64,000 nt of DNA from Oscheius dolichura (taxonomy: Eukaryota > Nematoda > Chromadorea > Rhabditida > Rhabditidae): contig OW051494.1 in NCBI GenBank assembly GCA_932521035.1, positions 9,534,001 to 9,598,000 of the forward strand. The letters are read 5' to 3'. The position numbers and the translations under genes are program-made. Positions 1 through 10,400 of this stretch are shown piece by piece. A model generated the notes under the pieces. That model made no database searches, was not told where the DNA came from, and worked only from the letters and a program-made list of their open reading frames with translations. Every line of letters starts with the position of its first letter. Position 1 is the first letter of the stretch.

Positions 1-59
1 TTTGTGATGACCATTTCCAGAAGAGTGGAATTCAAGTTAGCTAATGGAAAAGCTGCCAT
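1..59 (-). CDS. F-box protein, first exon only (cut by window start)
   Basis: The reverse strand from 59 down to 1 reads ATG followed by 19 codons, MAAFPLANLNSTLLEMVITK, up to the window edge. This is almost identical to the first exon of the intact F-box gene at 59016. The segment is the start of an F-box helix, which in this family binds a Skp1-type adaptor of an SCF ubiquitin ligase. The rest of the gene lies outside the window. A donor is expected within a few bases of position 1, because the paralog splices right after the final Lys codon. Confidence 0.7.
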   Translation of the reverse strand, partial: MAAFPLANLNSTLLEMVIT

Positions 60-666
60 CTCATCAAAGAAAAGAAAAGATGAACTGAAGGAATAATGTT
101 TTAGATTTGTTTTAGAAGTGAATATTCAGAAAGTGATTGAAATAAATGAAAAAGCGAGTAAATCAAATAAAAGAAATAGGAGGCGGTTTACAATTATGAT
201 GACAGCTATGTAAAAATATGTTTTACAAGTGATCAGGTTGCTAAAAACGTTTTGCTAGTGAAAGATTTGCAAAAAGAAAGCAATTTCTAACAGTACTGTG
301 ATCACAGTCACGTGACTGCAGTCAGAAGATGGTAAATTCCAAATGACGCCTCAAAACGAAATTGTAATTTTCTGATTCCTGGTGAATTGGATCATGCCTA
401 ATATATCAAAATGTTCGTAATGATATAATTAGTCGATTGCAATACAAAACAAAACATATCTATGCATCATTTTCGAGAAAATAGTACTTTCACTTCTAAA
501 TTCATTGCATGATGTTTAGCAGTGGCGCGATTCCGGTAAATTCAAAACCAGCGGTGCTGCTCCCGTCTATTGTCATCCCCTACAACTTGGCTGCTTTTTT
601 TTTAGATGTTAAATTTTAAAAATTCAGTATTATTTTTATTATATTTATTGAGTAAGGGCAATATTT
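60..666. other. AT-rich intergenic region
   Basis: This is the upstream region of the minus-strand F-box exon and the downstream region of the next minus-strand gene. It has many poly-A/T runs and no reading frame with coding character. A promoter for the F-box gene should lie here, but no specific site can be named. Confidence 0.5.
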
Positions 667-869
667 TTAAGCCAATGGACTCTCGTGATCGTAGATGATC
701 GTGTAGGCGGTCAATTGCCCGCTCTTGAACTCTCCCAAGATGCGGCACTTCCTTGTATCCTTGCCAGCTTTGATGTTCCAGACGGCGATCTCGTCACCGG
801 TTACCCGTCCAGGATTGATGGCCTGGATCCCCTGAGATCCGACCATATATTGGATGATCCACTTTACAG
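667..869 (-). CDS. Terminal exon of an unrecognised gene
   Basis: On the minus strand a ttccag acceptor precedes 869. From there two bases complete a codon, followed by 66 open codons and TAA at 669-667 (VKWIIQYMVGSQ..., ending ...YDHESPLA). Codon use and the clean acceptor suggest a real last exon. The family is not recognised. A possible upstream exon lies on the same strand around 1080-1165 (an ATG-started frame reading MEDILQEINECIQG...), but its junction could not be fixed by phase. It lies downstream of the receptor-like gene on the same strand. Confidence 0.4.
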
Positions 870-1170
870 CTGGAATTTGGAGTTTTTACAAAATAAAAGG
901 AGTAAATAATACCGGCAGAGCCTCCAGCCCCTCCACACCACCAGGTCTCTTTATTCCGACGGACCTACAGGTAAAACGTCTTTGTAAAAAGCGGGGAGCA
1001 CTTGGAGGCAGGAAGTCTGCTAGCTGTCCTTTGTTTACAAGCTGAGAGGCAGCTCTTATTGGATACCGAGGAGTTTCAGGAGACGGCCTCCCGGGTGATC
1101 CATTGGATGTGACCAACCGTTCCCTGAATACATTCATTTATTTCCTGGAGAATATCCTCCATGACGGGTC

Positions 1171-1330
1171 GAAGGACGGACACATGGCGGCACAAAAGTC
1201 GAGTTAGAAGCATTAGAATGAGGACGAGATCAACGAGAAACACTAGAAGAATACAAGGAAACGGTAAAGCTATCTCGTCAGCCTTTTATTAGAGTACAAG
1301 CTCATTACGAAAAAGATGTTGACGGCTATT
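1171..1330 (+). repeat. Sequence shared with the U2 snRNA upstream region
   Basis: Read on the plus strand, this block matches the reverse complement of about 27990-28145, the region immediately upstream of the U2 snRNA. Shared words include GACGGCTATT, AAAAGATGTTGACGG, GCTATCTCGT and CCTTTTATTAGA (some with single differences). The similarity stops at about 1330, the position corresponding to the U2 5' end. It may be a copied snRNA promoter or a fragment of a dispersed repeat. Confidence 0.55.
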
Positions 1331-1343
1331 ATTTGACGATTTA

Positions 1344-4300
1344 TTATTTCCATTGCTCCATGTGCTCGATGGCCTTGTCCCACTTGGGCTCACCAGTGCG
1401 GGTCTTGATGTAGCTGGCCACAGCCATGTAGAGGAACTTGTACTGGGCGATGTTTTCAAAGACTCCGGCTCGCTGGTCCCTCAAAGCCAGGGCCGCCGTG
1501 GCGATCGGAGTGAAGTGCCCCTGCAGGAGACGGTTGTAGACGAGCGATGCGACGGAGAGAACAGCAGCTCGGCCCGTTCCCTTCCGGCTGATACACATAA
1601 TAGGGATGGTCTGAAAATAAGACATTCGCTTCAAAATGTTCAGAATTTTGTGCTGATTGCGAATAACCAATTTAAAAATTATAAAAATGTCAAAAAGCGG
1701 GAGAAAAATGCATATAAAGTTGAAAATTTGTGGTTCGCCCGCTGTTTACGCACGCCAGCGAACGCGCGTTTGCTTATTTTTGAGTCAAAAAGTATATTTT
1801 TTCACGATTCAGACATCCATTTCAAAAAGGATGAATATGCTCGTGATCAGAAGAAATTCCCGTATTTTTTTAAACCAAACAAAACGTACTTCTTGGATTC
1901 TATCTTCCTCAATCAAAATACCGGAGCCAGCAGGATAGCCACGATTCATCCGCATCAGGGACAGGATCGTCTTCAGAGGCGGGATGTCCAGCGGCGCCCA
2001 CTGTTCGCAGTGTACCAAGCTGACGTATCTCGCGTTGGAGCAGCCCGTCAAGAGCAGTTCGAACATGTAGATGGTTGCTCTCTTCTGCTTGTCCACTGCT
2101 TTGTTCGTGACGCCGATCGACTCGAGGGTGTGGCATTCGCCTACAGCCATCGGGAAGAAGATGCCACTTTGGTGAGGCGTCGCCGGGAGAAAGACCAGGT
2201 CAACTTGCTTGTGAAAGAGTACCTGCCAGAACTCGTCCTTTTCCTTGTCTGTCGACTGCGGCATCTGCGCCAGAATGTACAACGGATCTGTTACGTTGGG
2301 CACCTCCTGAAAAACGAATAGATCAGTTTATTTTATAAATAACATTAAAAAAACAGAGTCCGTAAAAACTGTACAAGTCTTTTTTGGCTTACTGTAACAG
2401 CGCGTAAACAGCGGGCGAGCCGTTGCTTGGAGCACGTTGGACGAAATTCACTGAACAAATTTTCAACTTTAGATGCATTTTCCTTCAAAATTTGACATTT
2501 TCATCATAACTTTTAAATTGGTTATTCGCAATCAGCACAAAATTCCGAACATTTTAAAATCAAAATGCGCTTGCTTTGTACTTTTTTTAAGCCTCAAATT
2601 GCTCAAATGACGATATCTGGGTGCTCGAATCACAATGGCTGGGAATTGAGAAAATAGGAATTATTTCCACGGAGCGCGCTTACCAAAGAACAAGCCCGCT
2701 AATTAGATGGACTAGTGGAATCCCTTCCTATTAAAGCGCTATGGTGTTTGTCTGTCTGTTTGTTTGTTTGTCTGTCCGATGGGAAATTGTCCGACAGTAA
2801 AGGGATAACAAAATTTTTTAATCCCGGGGGCCGCCGCAGGCTGTCGTCGGCAGAAGAGCGGAAAGGTCGCCACAGGTCGAAGCGGATAAGTTTGACAGAC
2901 AGACGACAGCCGTAGGCTGCCGAAAGAAAAAAATGGTTTAAAGTAACATACCGGCATTTTAAAGTAGTTAGCGTGGTAAAATTCCACACCCTTTGTCTCC
3001 GTGCCAAGACGGTCGTCAGGGGGGACGACAACGCGGGTATTTTCAAGGCAGGGAACCGACGGATCCAAGGCCTTCTTCAGCAGCTCGGGTCTTACCACTT
3101 TAGACGGCTTTTTCTCCTTGATTTTGGCGTATTCCTCTTGCACGGTGGCCCACGCCTGGCCCATGAGGTGCTGATAAAAGTCGTCCATAGCCTTGACGAT
3201 AGGAGGCGTCAGTGTGTTCATGGCACCTCCGACGAGGCCTCCAGAACCGCTAGAGCCGGTTCCGGTAGATTCGCCAGACGCGGCGGCAGGTGTTTTATTT
3301 TTTTCCATATTAGTGGGCATCTCCTGCAGCGGGCTCTGACTCTTTCCCTTGTCTTCTTTCTTCTTTGTCTTCTTCTCCGATTTGTGACTTTTGCACTTGG
3401 CCTTCTCCTTCTTCGACTGCTCTCCTCCCTTGCGCTTGCCCTTTTCCTTTTTCTTGCGTTTTCCTTTTTGTGAGACCGTGTCCTTGCTCTTCGAATTTAC
3501 AGACGCCGACTCCTTACTTTGGTCCTCTAGGGACGGCTGATCTTTGCTCTGAAAATAAAAATATGGCCCAAAGAAATCAACAACCCGCGAGCCGGCGGTC
3601 ATTCCTCGTTACACTTGCGTTCTCATGAAACAAATTGTATTACAAAGTTTTTTAATAGAATGTGATGGCAAACAATTTGACCCATAAACTTACGCATTTT
3701 GGATTAGAAAATCGATCGCTATTGACAAATTTCTAAATATGCGCATTTTTCAGGATAGGGCCGGGCTACTCGCTGGGTGGCTGATATACAGCCATTGGTG
3801 GCCCCGGCAAGGTCCTCAGCGAAATTTTTAGAGCAAAAACTGCAGTATGGTGTGTTGAATGATTTTTTTTTAGCCAACTTGGTCTCATTTTATAGAGCAA
3901 AATTCACTGATTACGATGCACTAATTCATTTTGCATAAAAATATCAAAATAAGGAGAAAAATGCATGCAAAGTACGTGCAAACCGACGATCATCATCGGT
4001 ATAAAACATTGACCCTTTCGTCTCGTCTCAATATTTTTTGAGGAGGCCCCGTCTCGTCTCGACCTTGGTTCAGCCCTGCTCCATATAATAATACCTTTTG
4101 TGGATGTTGTTGCTGCTTGGCGTCCTTCTCGACAGGTTCCGTACTCCTTGGAATATCTTCAGATGATCTGGACTGTGATCCTGGTGCGGCGTTTGCCTTC
4201 CCAGGAGTAGCTGCCGGCTGAAGTTCTTTGACACTCGGCGTGGACTTGTTACAGCAGAAGAAGGCCCACTGCCATAATTTGACTCGGCCGCCCTTATTCT

Positions 4301-6905
4301 TGCCATCCGGGACCTTGAGACAGAGACAGAGCAGAAATAGGATGACACCGGCAATGAGGAGGAAAGCAGCGCCGCCAGAAATTCCACCTATCATCGTCCA
4401 GCTAAAATATTTAATTTTTAAAAATACAGCAGGAAATTGATGACTCACTCGGACGAGCTTTGTGCCCCACTATTAGTCCTATTTGACGGGTTTTGTCCCT
4501 TTAATCCTGCCGACAGCGGAGGGGCGGTAGTAGTGGTAGTGGTCGTGGTGGTGGTCGTCGTCGTCGTTGTGGGACACGGATTACTGGCTACCGATAGAGG
4601 AGGCAGTTTAAAGTCGCAGATGTCGCTCTCTGAAAAAAAGGTAAATATAGAGAAATGAACTGAAGGGGTCTGCCAGGATGCTGTGTGGATTACTGTAGCC
4701 AGTTTCGGAAATTCGATGACCAGCGTAGAGCACATCTCATGGAGGTTCTAACAAAACCGGCTTCATTCCTAGAATCGCAGAAACGACAGAGATATAGGGT
4801 CGAACACCGACAACGCTCAAAATATACGTCCGTTTTTTGGCTGGAATCAAGGCGAAAAGCCGAGTCGAATGTGCGCTTCGGGACCCGAGTACCCTATATT
4901 TCCCGGGCAGCCCCTCTAAAACTCAGGTAAAGGCGCTCCAACTCACTGATCTTTCCTTTGATTGTGATACTGGCTAGGAAGCCCAATTTCTCCGGTTTGA
5001 GTCCGGCCAAATTGACATCGCCGTTGATAGTAGTCAGTCGGTTTCTATTTATTGTCCCGCTTGTTGAATCGGCAAAGCTGATTGGGTCCTTAATGACCAC
5101 ACAGTCGTCCAGCTCGGCAAAGTCCAAGATCGGCGCGTCAAAGAGGCATTCTACAAATAAAATTAGATGGAAAACTTCATATAACCAACCTCCATAGACC
5201 TGGATTTCCTTCGTCTGACCAGCAGGAACGCTAGCTCCACTCAGCAGAGAAAGAGATGCATTGGACAGAACAGGATTTCCGAGAATATGGAGACTGCCCG
5301 CTTGCATCGTCTTCTCGTTGAATTCTACCGTTTCCAACTTTTTGTTTTGCTTGATTGTAAGCGAAGATGTTAGAATACCAGTAGCCATATTTGGATTGAA
5401 GTTGATCGCCGACAATAGGTCATTTTTCCATATTGAAATGCCTGAAAATAGAAGAGTTATAGAGTGAACTGGGCGCGCTGGGCGTAAAACGAGCGTAGCC
5501 GTGTCGGGTGTTTGTGTCGGTATCTCGGCCAATTTTTGGTCGATTTCAAAAATTCCAAGGCCTGGTTGGAGAGCACGTCAAGGCGATTCTAATGAGCTCA
5601 GTCACGTCTCAACTGCCCAGATAAAAAATCTGTAGCACCACAAACTTTGACATGAGATATTAGAGTCGAGCGCGAGTCCTGTGGTTCAGATGTAACTGGG
5701 TTCATGAGAATCGTCTTGACGCTCTCTAACTAGGTCTTTGAATTTTCGAAATCGGCCAAGAAACGCCCGAGATACGGACACAAACACCCGACACTCTCGT
5801 CTACGCCCAAGAACGGGCCCGCTCGAGCGTTTTGCCCATATATGATGTCTTCTAACCGTTTGTCACAAACAGCTCCTTCAGCTGGGGCAATTCAAACTTC
5901 TCCAAGGCCTTATTTTCGGTCAATGTCAAACTGGCTGCTTTAAAGGACTCCAGTTTCATCGTATTAATCGTCTTCAGCATGGCATTCCCCTTCACAACAA
6001 AGTCTCCTCCAAGTTCAATCTTCGTCAGATTTCTCATGTCAATTGTGTTCAACAGGGGGTTGTTTTCGATTGAAAATTTAGCTCCAGTTCCTCCGACGAT
6101 TCCAAGATCCGCAAACAAGTGAACAGACGTCAGTTTGGTATTGCCAGTAATCGATACAGTGCCCTTCAACTGGGTCTTCACGACTATTTTGATGGTATCC
6201 AGGTCGTTGTTATCCTTGAACATTAGTTCTGAAAATGTTTTTTTCGAAGCCCAGTCTATATAAAAAAAGAGTAAAATTGATACTTCGGGACCTCTTTGGA
6301 AACGGTGAAGAAAAAGCTAACGAAATCGAAAACCCCGATCATTTTTGCTGAAAAGGTTCCACGCGGAGGGTTTTCCATCCGTTACGGTAACCAATGACAA
6401 ATAGGAGTGAATGTAATCTGTGGCTTACCTGAATTCGTAAACTCGCGGAGATCAGGAAATTCTATTGTCTTCATCGCGGTTCCTTCAAAGATGAACTTGA
6501 TGTTTGCAACGACGATTAAGTTCCTAGCAAACTTCTCCCAATTAGTAGGTTGTCCGGTTATTTTGATTTCAAATTGACCACTTGGGGATTCGAGCTGGAT
6601 GCAATTTCCCTGTATAATATCGTCAATTGTTTGATTTGTCAAAGTCTTGCCTGTAAAATACATTTTATACAAAAATACATTAGAACAAAATTCGGGTTCA
6701 AGAAAAATTGAAACGTACAAAAATCGACTTGTCGAGGTACACGAAGACGTTGCTGCTGCTGCTCATTCTCTGTCAAATTGGCTTCTGCCGAGCTTCTTAG
6801 GAAAGACGAAAAAAACGGGGCTGCTGTCACTTGGAGAACAAGAAATACGATCAGAGCAAAGTTTTCTAAAGTTGGCGACTTTTGGCGAGAAGAATGGAAA
6901 ACCAA
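1344..6905 (-). CDS. Receptor L-domain / TM / pseudo-tyrosine-phosphatase fusion protein
   Basis: Ten exons join in phase: 6905-6719, 6650-6429, 6228-5857, 5441-5190, 5150-4947, 4629-4449, 4401-4095, 3548-2952, 2306-1890 and 1610-1344 (TAA). They give about 1001 codons. Order: hydrophobic leader (around LIVFLVLQVTAA); leucine-rich beta-helix repeats resembling receptor L domains (about residues 65-412); a Thr-rich stalk; one TM segment (about 474-497, WTMIGGISGGAAFLLIAGVI); a Lys-rich linker; and a PTP domain (about 690-1000). The PTP core keeps FYHANY, YILAQMP, EFWQVLF and the Q-loop-like AQYKFLY. Its P-loop reads ISRKGTGRAA, so the catalytic Cys is Ser (residue 921) while Arg 927 remains. 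The WPD loop is degenerate (QWAPLDIPP). It is probably a catalytically dead, ligand-sensing membrane protein. The start codon is unresolved: the first exon has no in-frame ATG, so a further 5' exon is likely. Confidence 0.75.
1620..1800. repeat. R5 dispersed repeat, copy 1
   Basis: This lies in the last intron of the receptor-like gene. It carries the R5 signature TTCAGAATTTTGTGCTGATT, then ATAAAAATGTCAAAAA and CGCCCGCTGTTTACGC. A second copy in the opposite orientation lies at 2377-2562, in the preceding intron. Confidence 0.7.
2377..2562. repeat. R5 dispersed repeat, copy 2 (inverted)
   Basis: This is an inverted R5 copy in an intron of the receptor-like gene. It starts near GCGCGTAAACAGCGGGCGA and ends near AATCAGCACAAAATTC. 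Confidence 0.7.
2700..2935. repeat. GC-rich intronic repeat with TCTG microsatellite
   Basis: This lies in the intron between exons 8 and 9 of the receptor-like gene. A run of TGTTTG/TCTGTC words near 2745-2775 and the reciprocal GACAGACAGACGACAG near 2892-2907 could pair over about 150 nt. Related TCTG/GACAG-containing DNA occurs near 35370-35480. Confidence 0.45.
4520..4575. repeat. Trinucleotide tract coding for a Thr stalk
   Basis: The plus-strand sequence is a GTA/GTG/GTC-rich run. Read on the minus strand it is ACN repeats encoding about 15 consecutive Thr, directly before the membrane segment of the receptor-like protein. It suits an O-glycosylated stalk and is a likely site of length variation. 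Confidence 0.7.
5465..5848. repeat. R2 fold-back element, full copy
   Basis: Two arms of about 180 bp in opposite orientation lie in an intron of the receptor-like gene. The left arm contains TGTCGGGTGTTTGTG and TGGAGAGCACGTCAAG. The right arm contains the reverse complements, including ACACAAACACCCGACACT. The ends are rich in GGGCGCGC-type words. No protein is encoded. Confidence 0.75.
6282..6402. repeat. R3 MITE, degraded copy
   Basis: An intron of the receptor-like gene holds GAAATCGAAAACCCCGATCA, then AAAAGGTTCCACGCGGAGGG and CCGTTACGGTAACC. This is the core and one end of the R3 family. Confidence 0.5.
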
Positions 6906-7074
6906 CTGCCCACCATCAAGAAAAGCTGCGGAAATGGAGCTCTGATGTCAGTTTGGTCTCGATGGCGAGTTTAACCAGATTTTACCCGAATTGACGAGGA
7001 CAGACAGGAGAAGTGGACAGGAAATGATCGGAAGACCGTAGAAATCAATGGCCCTGACTCTTTTCTAGCGTCAT

Positions 7075-7285
7075 ACATAGGCAAAACGCCCAATTGAGCG
7101 TAGACGGGAGTGTCGGGTGTTTGTGTCCGTATCTCGGTAATTTCTCGGTCGATTTCCAAAATTCAAAGACCTAATTGGAGAGCACGTCAAGGCGATTCTA
7201 ATGAATCCAGTCACATATCAACCGCCCCTACCGAAAAAATCTGTACCCCCCCCCCAAACTTTGACTGAGGGTATGTTACGTAACG
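7075..7285. repeat. R2 left arm, solo
   Basis: A single R2 arm (GACGGGAGTGTCGGGTG ... ATCTGTACCCCCCCCCC) lies upstream of the receptor-like gene and beyond the 3' end of the forkhead gene. No opposing arm is present. The rest of 6920-7490 holds no further recognised feature. Confidence 0.65.
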
Positions 7286-7497
7286 CCGCGCACTCCCAGC
7301 CCGTTTCCCTCCAAATTCCAACTCGTTTTTCTATTTTAATACCTATTTATTTGCCTAATTTAAAGCAATAAGAACAACACACGTAGTAAATAAATATGAC
7401 AAAATGTAACACCTGTGATAAAAGTTGAGAATATTGCACAATACTAGTACCCGTTGTAGAGGGGACCGGGGTATTCTCTCCTAAAAAATCTGTCCGC

Positions 7498-10400
7498 TTA
7501 CAGTTGTTGTTCCTGATATTCCAGGCCGCCTGCTTCCGGGGCGGGAAGGAGGTCGGGGCTCTCTGCCAAGTATTGGCTTTCAGCCGAATTGGGGACCAAA
7601 TAATCTTGGCCGGGTTCTTGGTCCTGTTGGACGGCTCCACCACCACCGTTGTAGTAGTTGTAGTAAGCGGCAAGGGAGGGATCCTGTTGTTGTTGTAGTT
7701 GCTGCTGCTGCTTCAGGTATTCCTCATTGTAGTTGGCGACCATTTGAGCCGGGTAGCCGTTGTAGTACTGGTAGGCGTATTGGGGAACCTGGAAAATGGA
7801 ATTTTATTCAAAGTTTCGGGGAAATTTGGCTGTTTTCCAACTTTCACTCTTTTTGGGGATTTTCAGCTGGCTGGGAAAGAGAAATAGAGTCAACATGAGT
7901 AGAAAATCTTGGAAATTTGGAGCCAAGAGGCGGGTATTCGTTCCAAATTGGCGGTGAACCATTTTTAGTTATTTTAGTGTGAATTTTAACATTTTCTGTC
8001 TGTTGACTGTCTAACTGTGGCTTTCTGGATGTCTAGCTGCCTCAAAACGTGGAATTTGTTATAAAAAGCCACAGCGCTGTGGAATTGTGGCGGGAACTGC
8101 AGTAATCAAAAGCTGGCATGCTTTGGGGGAGAATTAGGCCGTTTTTTGGCTATCTAACTGTGGTAACCCGATATTTTTCTGGTTACTGGAGTCATAATTA
8201 CCTTCGCTGTCTAACTGTGGCTCTTATTTTCTTTAATTTAGTTTTCAATTCAAAGAGAAACTGAATTTTTGTTGAATTTTCATTTAAATGCTCGATTTCC
8301 CCCCATTTTTAGTCCAAAAATTCCCAATTTTAGGCTTTTCCATTAAATTTGGACTCACATAGCCTGGATGATAGCCCATTTGTTGATATTTCAACATCAT
8401 GTTCTGCCATACTTCCATATGTTCCTCCATATCTTGTCCGGCGGTTCCATTGGTCAGCATCTGCTCGGCTCCGTATCCAGCGATGGAATCTCTTCTCCGC
8501 TTCGAGGACATCCGATGGCCGTTCTCTGCCTTCCTCCTCCTGTTCCTCTCCTGCTCCGTCTTCTGATCTTCGCGGGTCACCACCTGGGGAATTCCCCGGG
8601 TTCCTGCAGCGATCTGCCCCCAGCGCGAGGGATCCTTCAGCCCGTAAGTGGTCACGTCGCGATTCTTTTGCAGGTACATGTAGAGCTTCTCCTGGTAGAG
8701 CTGCTTATTGCGGAACATCCAATTTCCATCCTAAAAGCGGGAAAATAGAAAATTTGAAATAAAATAAAGGCTTACTCCTGGAGCCTTGGTATAGATCTGG
8801 GTATGGGTGCACAAGCTGTGACGGATGGATTTCTTCCATGCTTCCACGCGAATATCGAAACCTTCGAAATTCTCACTGGAAATAGCCGATTTATTAGGAT
8901 ACCGTAACGCCGAAGAAACCCCAGAAAACCCGGGAGATCCCCCAAAATTTCGGTCTGTTTGACCAAAATCGCTCTAACTCCCGTCAAAAATAGAATTATA
9001 AGATAATTTTGGATTCACCTGAAAGCTCAGAAAATTCTGTAACAGTACAATATATTTTTAGACATATTGTTGGTCCTGGGAATACGGTAAAGACCTTTAA
9101 AATGCCAAAAGCGCGCCCAAAAGCCTTCTGGGAGCCAAACAGCACAATTGGTCAAATTTGTGGTTCTAACGACAAAAGTTCGAATCCCCAAGCGGTCAAA
9201 TCTTTTTGCTCATAAATTTTAACCCAAAACGATTATAAAAATGTGTTGTAGAGTTAAAAATCTGATTTTTTTTACTCACACAATGAAGGCATAGATTTCC
9301 CGAAGAGAGCACGCGTCTCTTCCGCTGTTCATGAAGGCCAATCCACTCAGAAGTCCGACCTGGAGGCACTGGTGCAATCTCTGCAACAATTTCAGCCGTT
9401 TTTTCTCTGATGGAAAAACAAACCGGGCACTTCTTCTTCCGTCCGTCCGGCTTCTCCTCCTTCTTGACCTTGGGCTTCTTCTCATAGACGCCGAGGATCT
9501 TCCTGCGAGTGCAGGGTTGTTCAGCTTCGTAGTAGCTCATAGGAGAAGAGGGAGCAGCTGCTTGTTGGGGACGACGAGGAGCGGGATCCACTGCTTGAGC
9601 TGCGCGAATCACTTCATCGTCCGGGTCCTCTTCATCTTCCACGTAGTGATCCTCGGGGACGTCGAGATTCTGGGACTGCATCTGGGAGGCTTCAAGATTG
9701 GCGTAGGTTAGATTTGCCTCGTTTTGATCGTAATTCTGAAAAAAAGAAACGTATAAATGGTTGACGACCCCATTATTGTTATTTTTAAGGGAGTAAGGGA
9801 GAAATTTCCGAGTCATTAGTGGAAATAAAGGGAAAATAGGGAAGGCGTGCCTATTTCCTCTTCCCAGTGGCGCGGATACGGTTTTTTTTGGATTTCAAGC
9901 TTTGGAAAGTAAGGAGAGAACCCTATACCCTTTCACCTTGAAAATTGGAACCACCTTTCTTTAAATTTATAAGCAAATGTTACGGAGAGATAGGTGGCGG
10001 GGTGGCAATTGTATTACAGACAGGATAGCGGGCAAATGCCCCTGCAGGCCCCCTATTCTGCTGTCAATTTGAATTTTGAAGCCAAAAGTCAGGGATTGAG
10101 ATCTTCTGTCCTGTTCCAGTGTAATAATAAAGGCGAGGTGCTCTTGTTTGAAGGAAAAATGGTTCAAAATATGGGGAGGGAGGGGGAATGGTCCTTATTC
10201 TCCAGCAAATGTTCAACCCCTCGGTCCCAGATCTATTCCAAGAAGAGGAGAGGCCAGTCCTCTTCCAGATGGACTTCCAGGGTGATAGATAAGGTTCCCC
10301 GTTTCAGTTTGTCTTAGAAAATGAAGGAGAAGATGCCCCGGTTCCCAGTAGGACCATTAAAACTAGAGGTAGCTACTTACGTATCCATAATCAACTGGAT

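Noticed and set aside
1353-2321. A 322-codon plus-strand open frame
   Set aside because: It is antisense to the last two PTP exons and the intron of the receptor-like gene. Its product has no family features, and its openness follows from the codon use of the opposite strand and an intronic repeat.
9196-9816. A single 206-codon open frame on minus that runs through the forkhead-gene exon 3
   Set aside because: Reading through hides the forkhead helix. A 43-nt intron (9423-9381) with standard ends restores CSLREIYAFI in another frame and joins in phase to the next exon.
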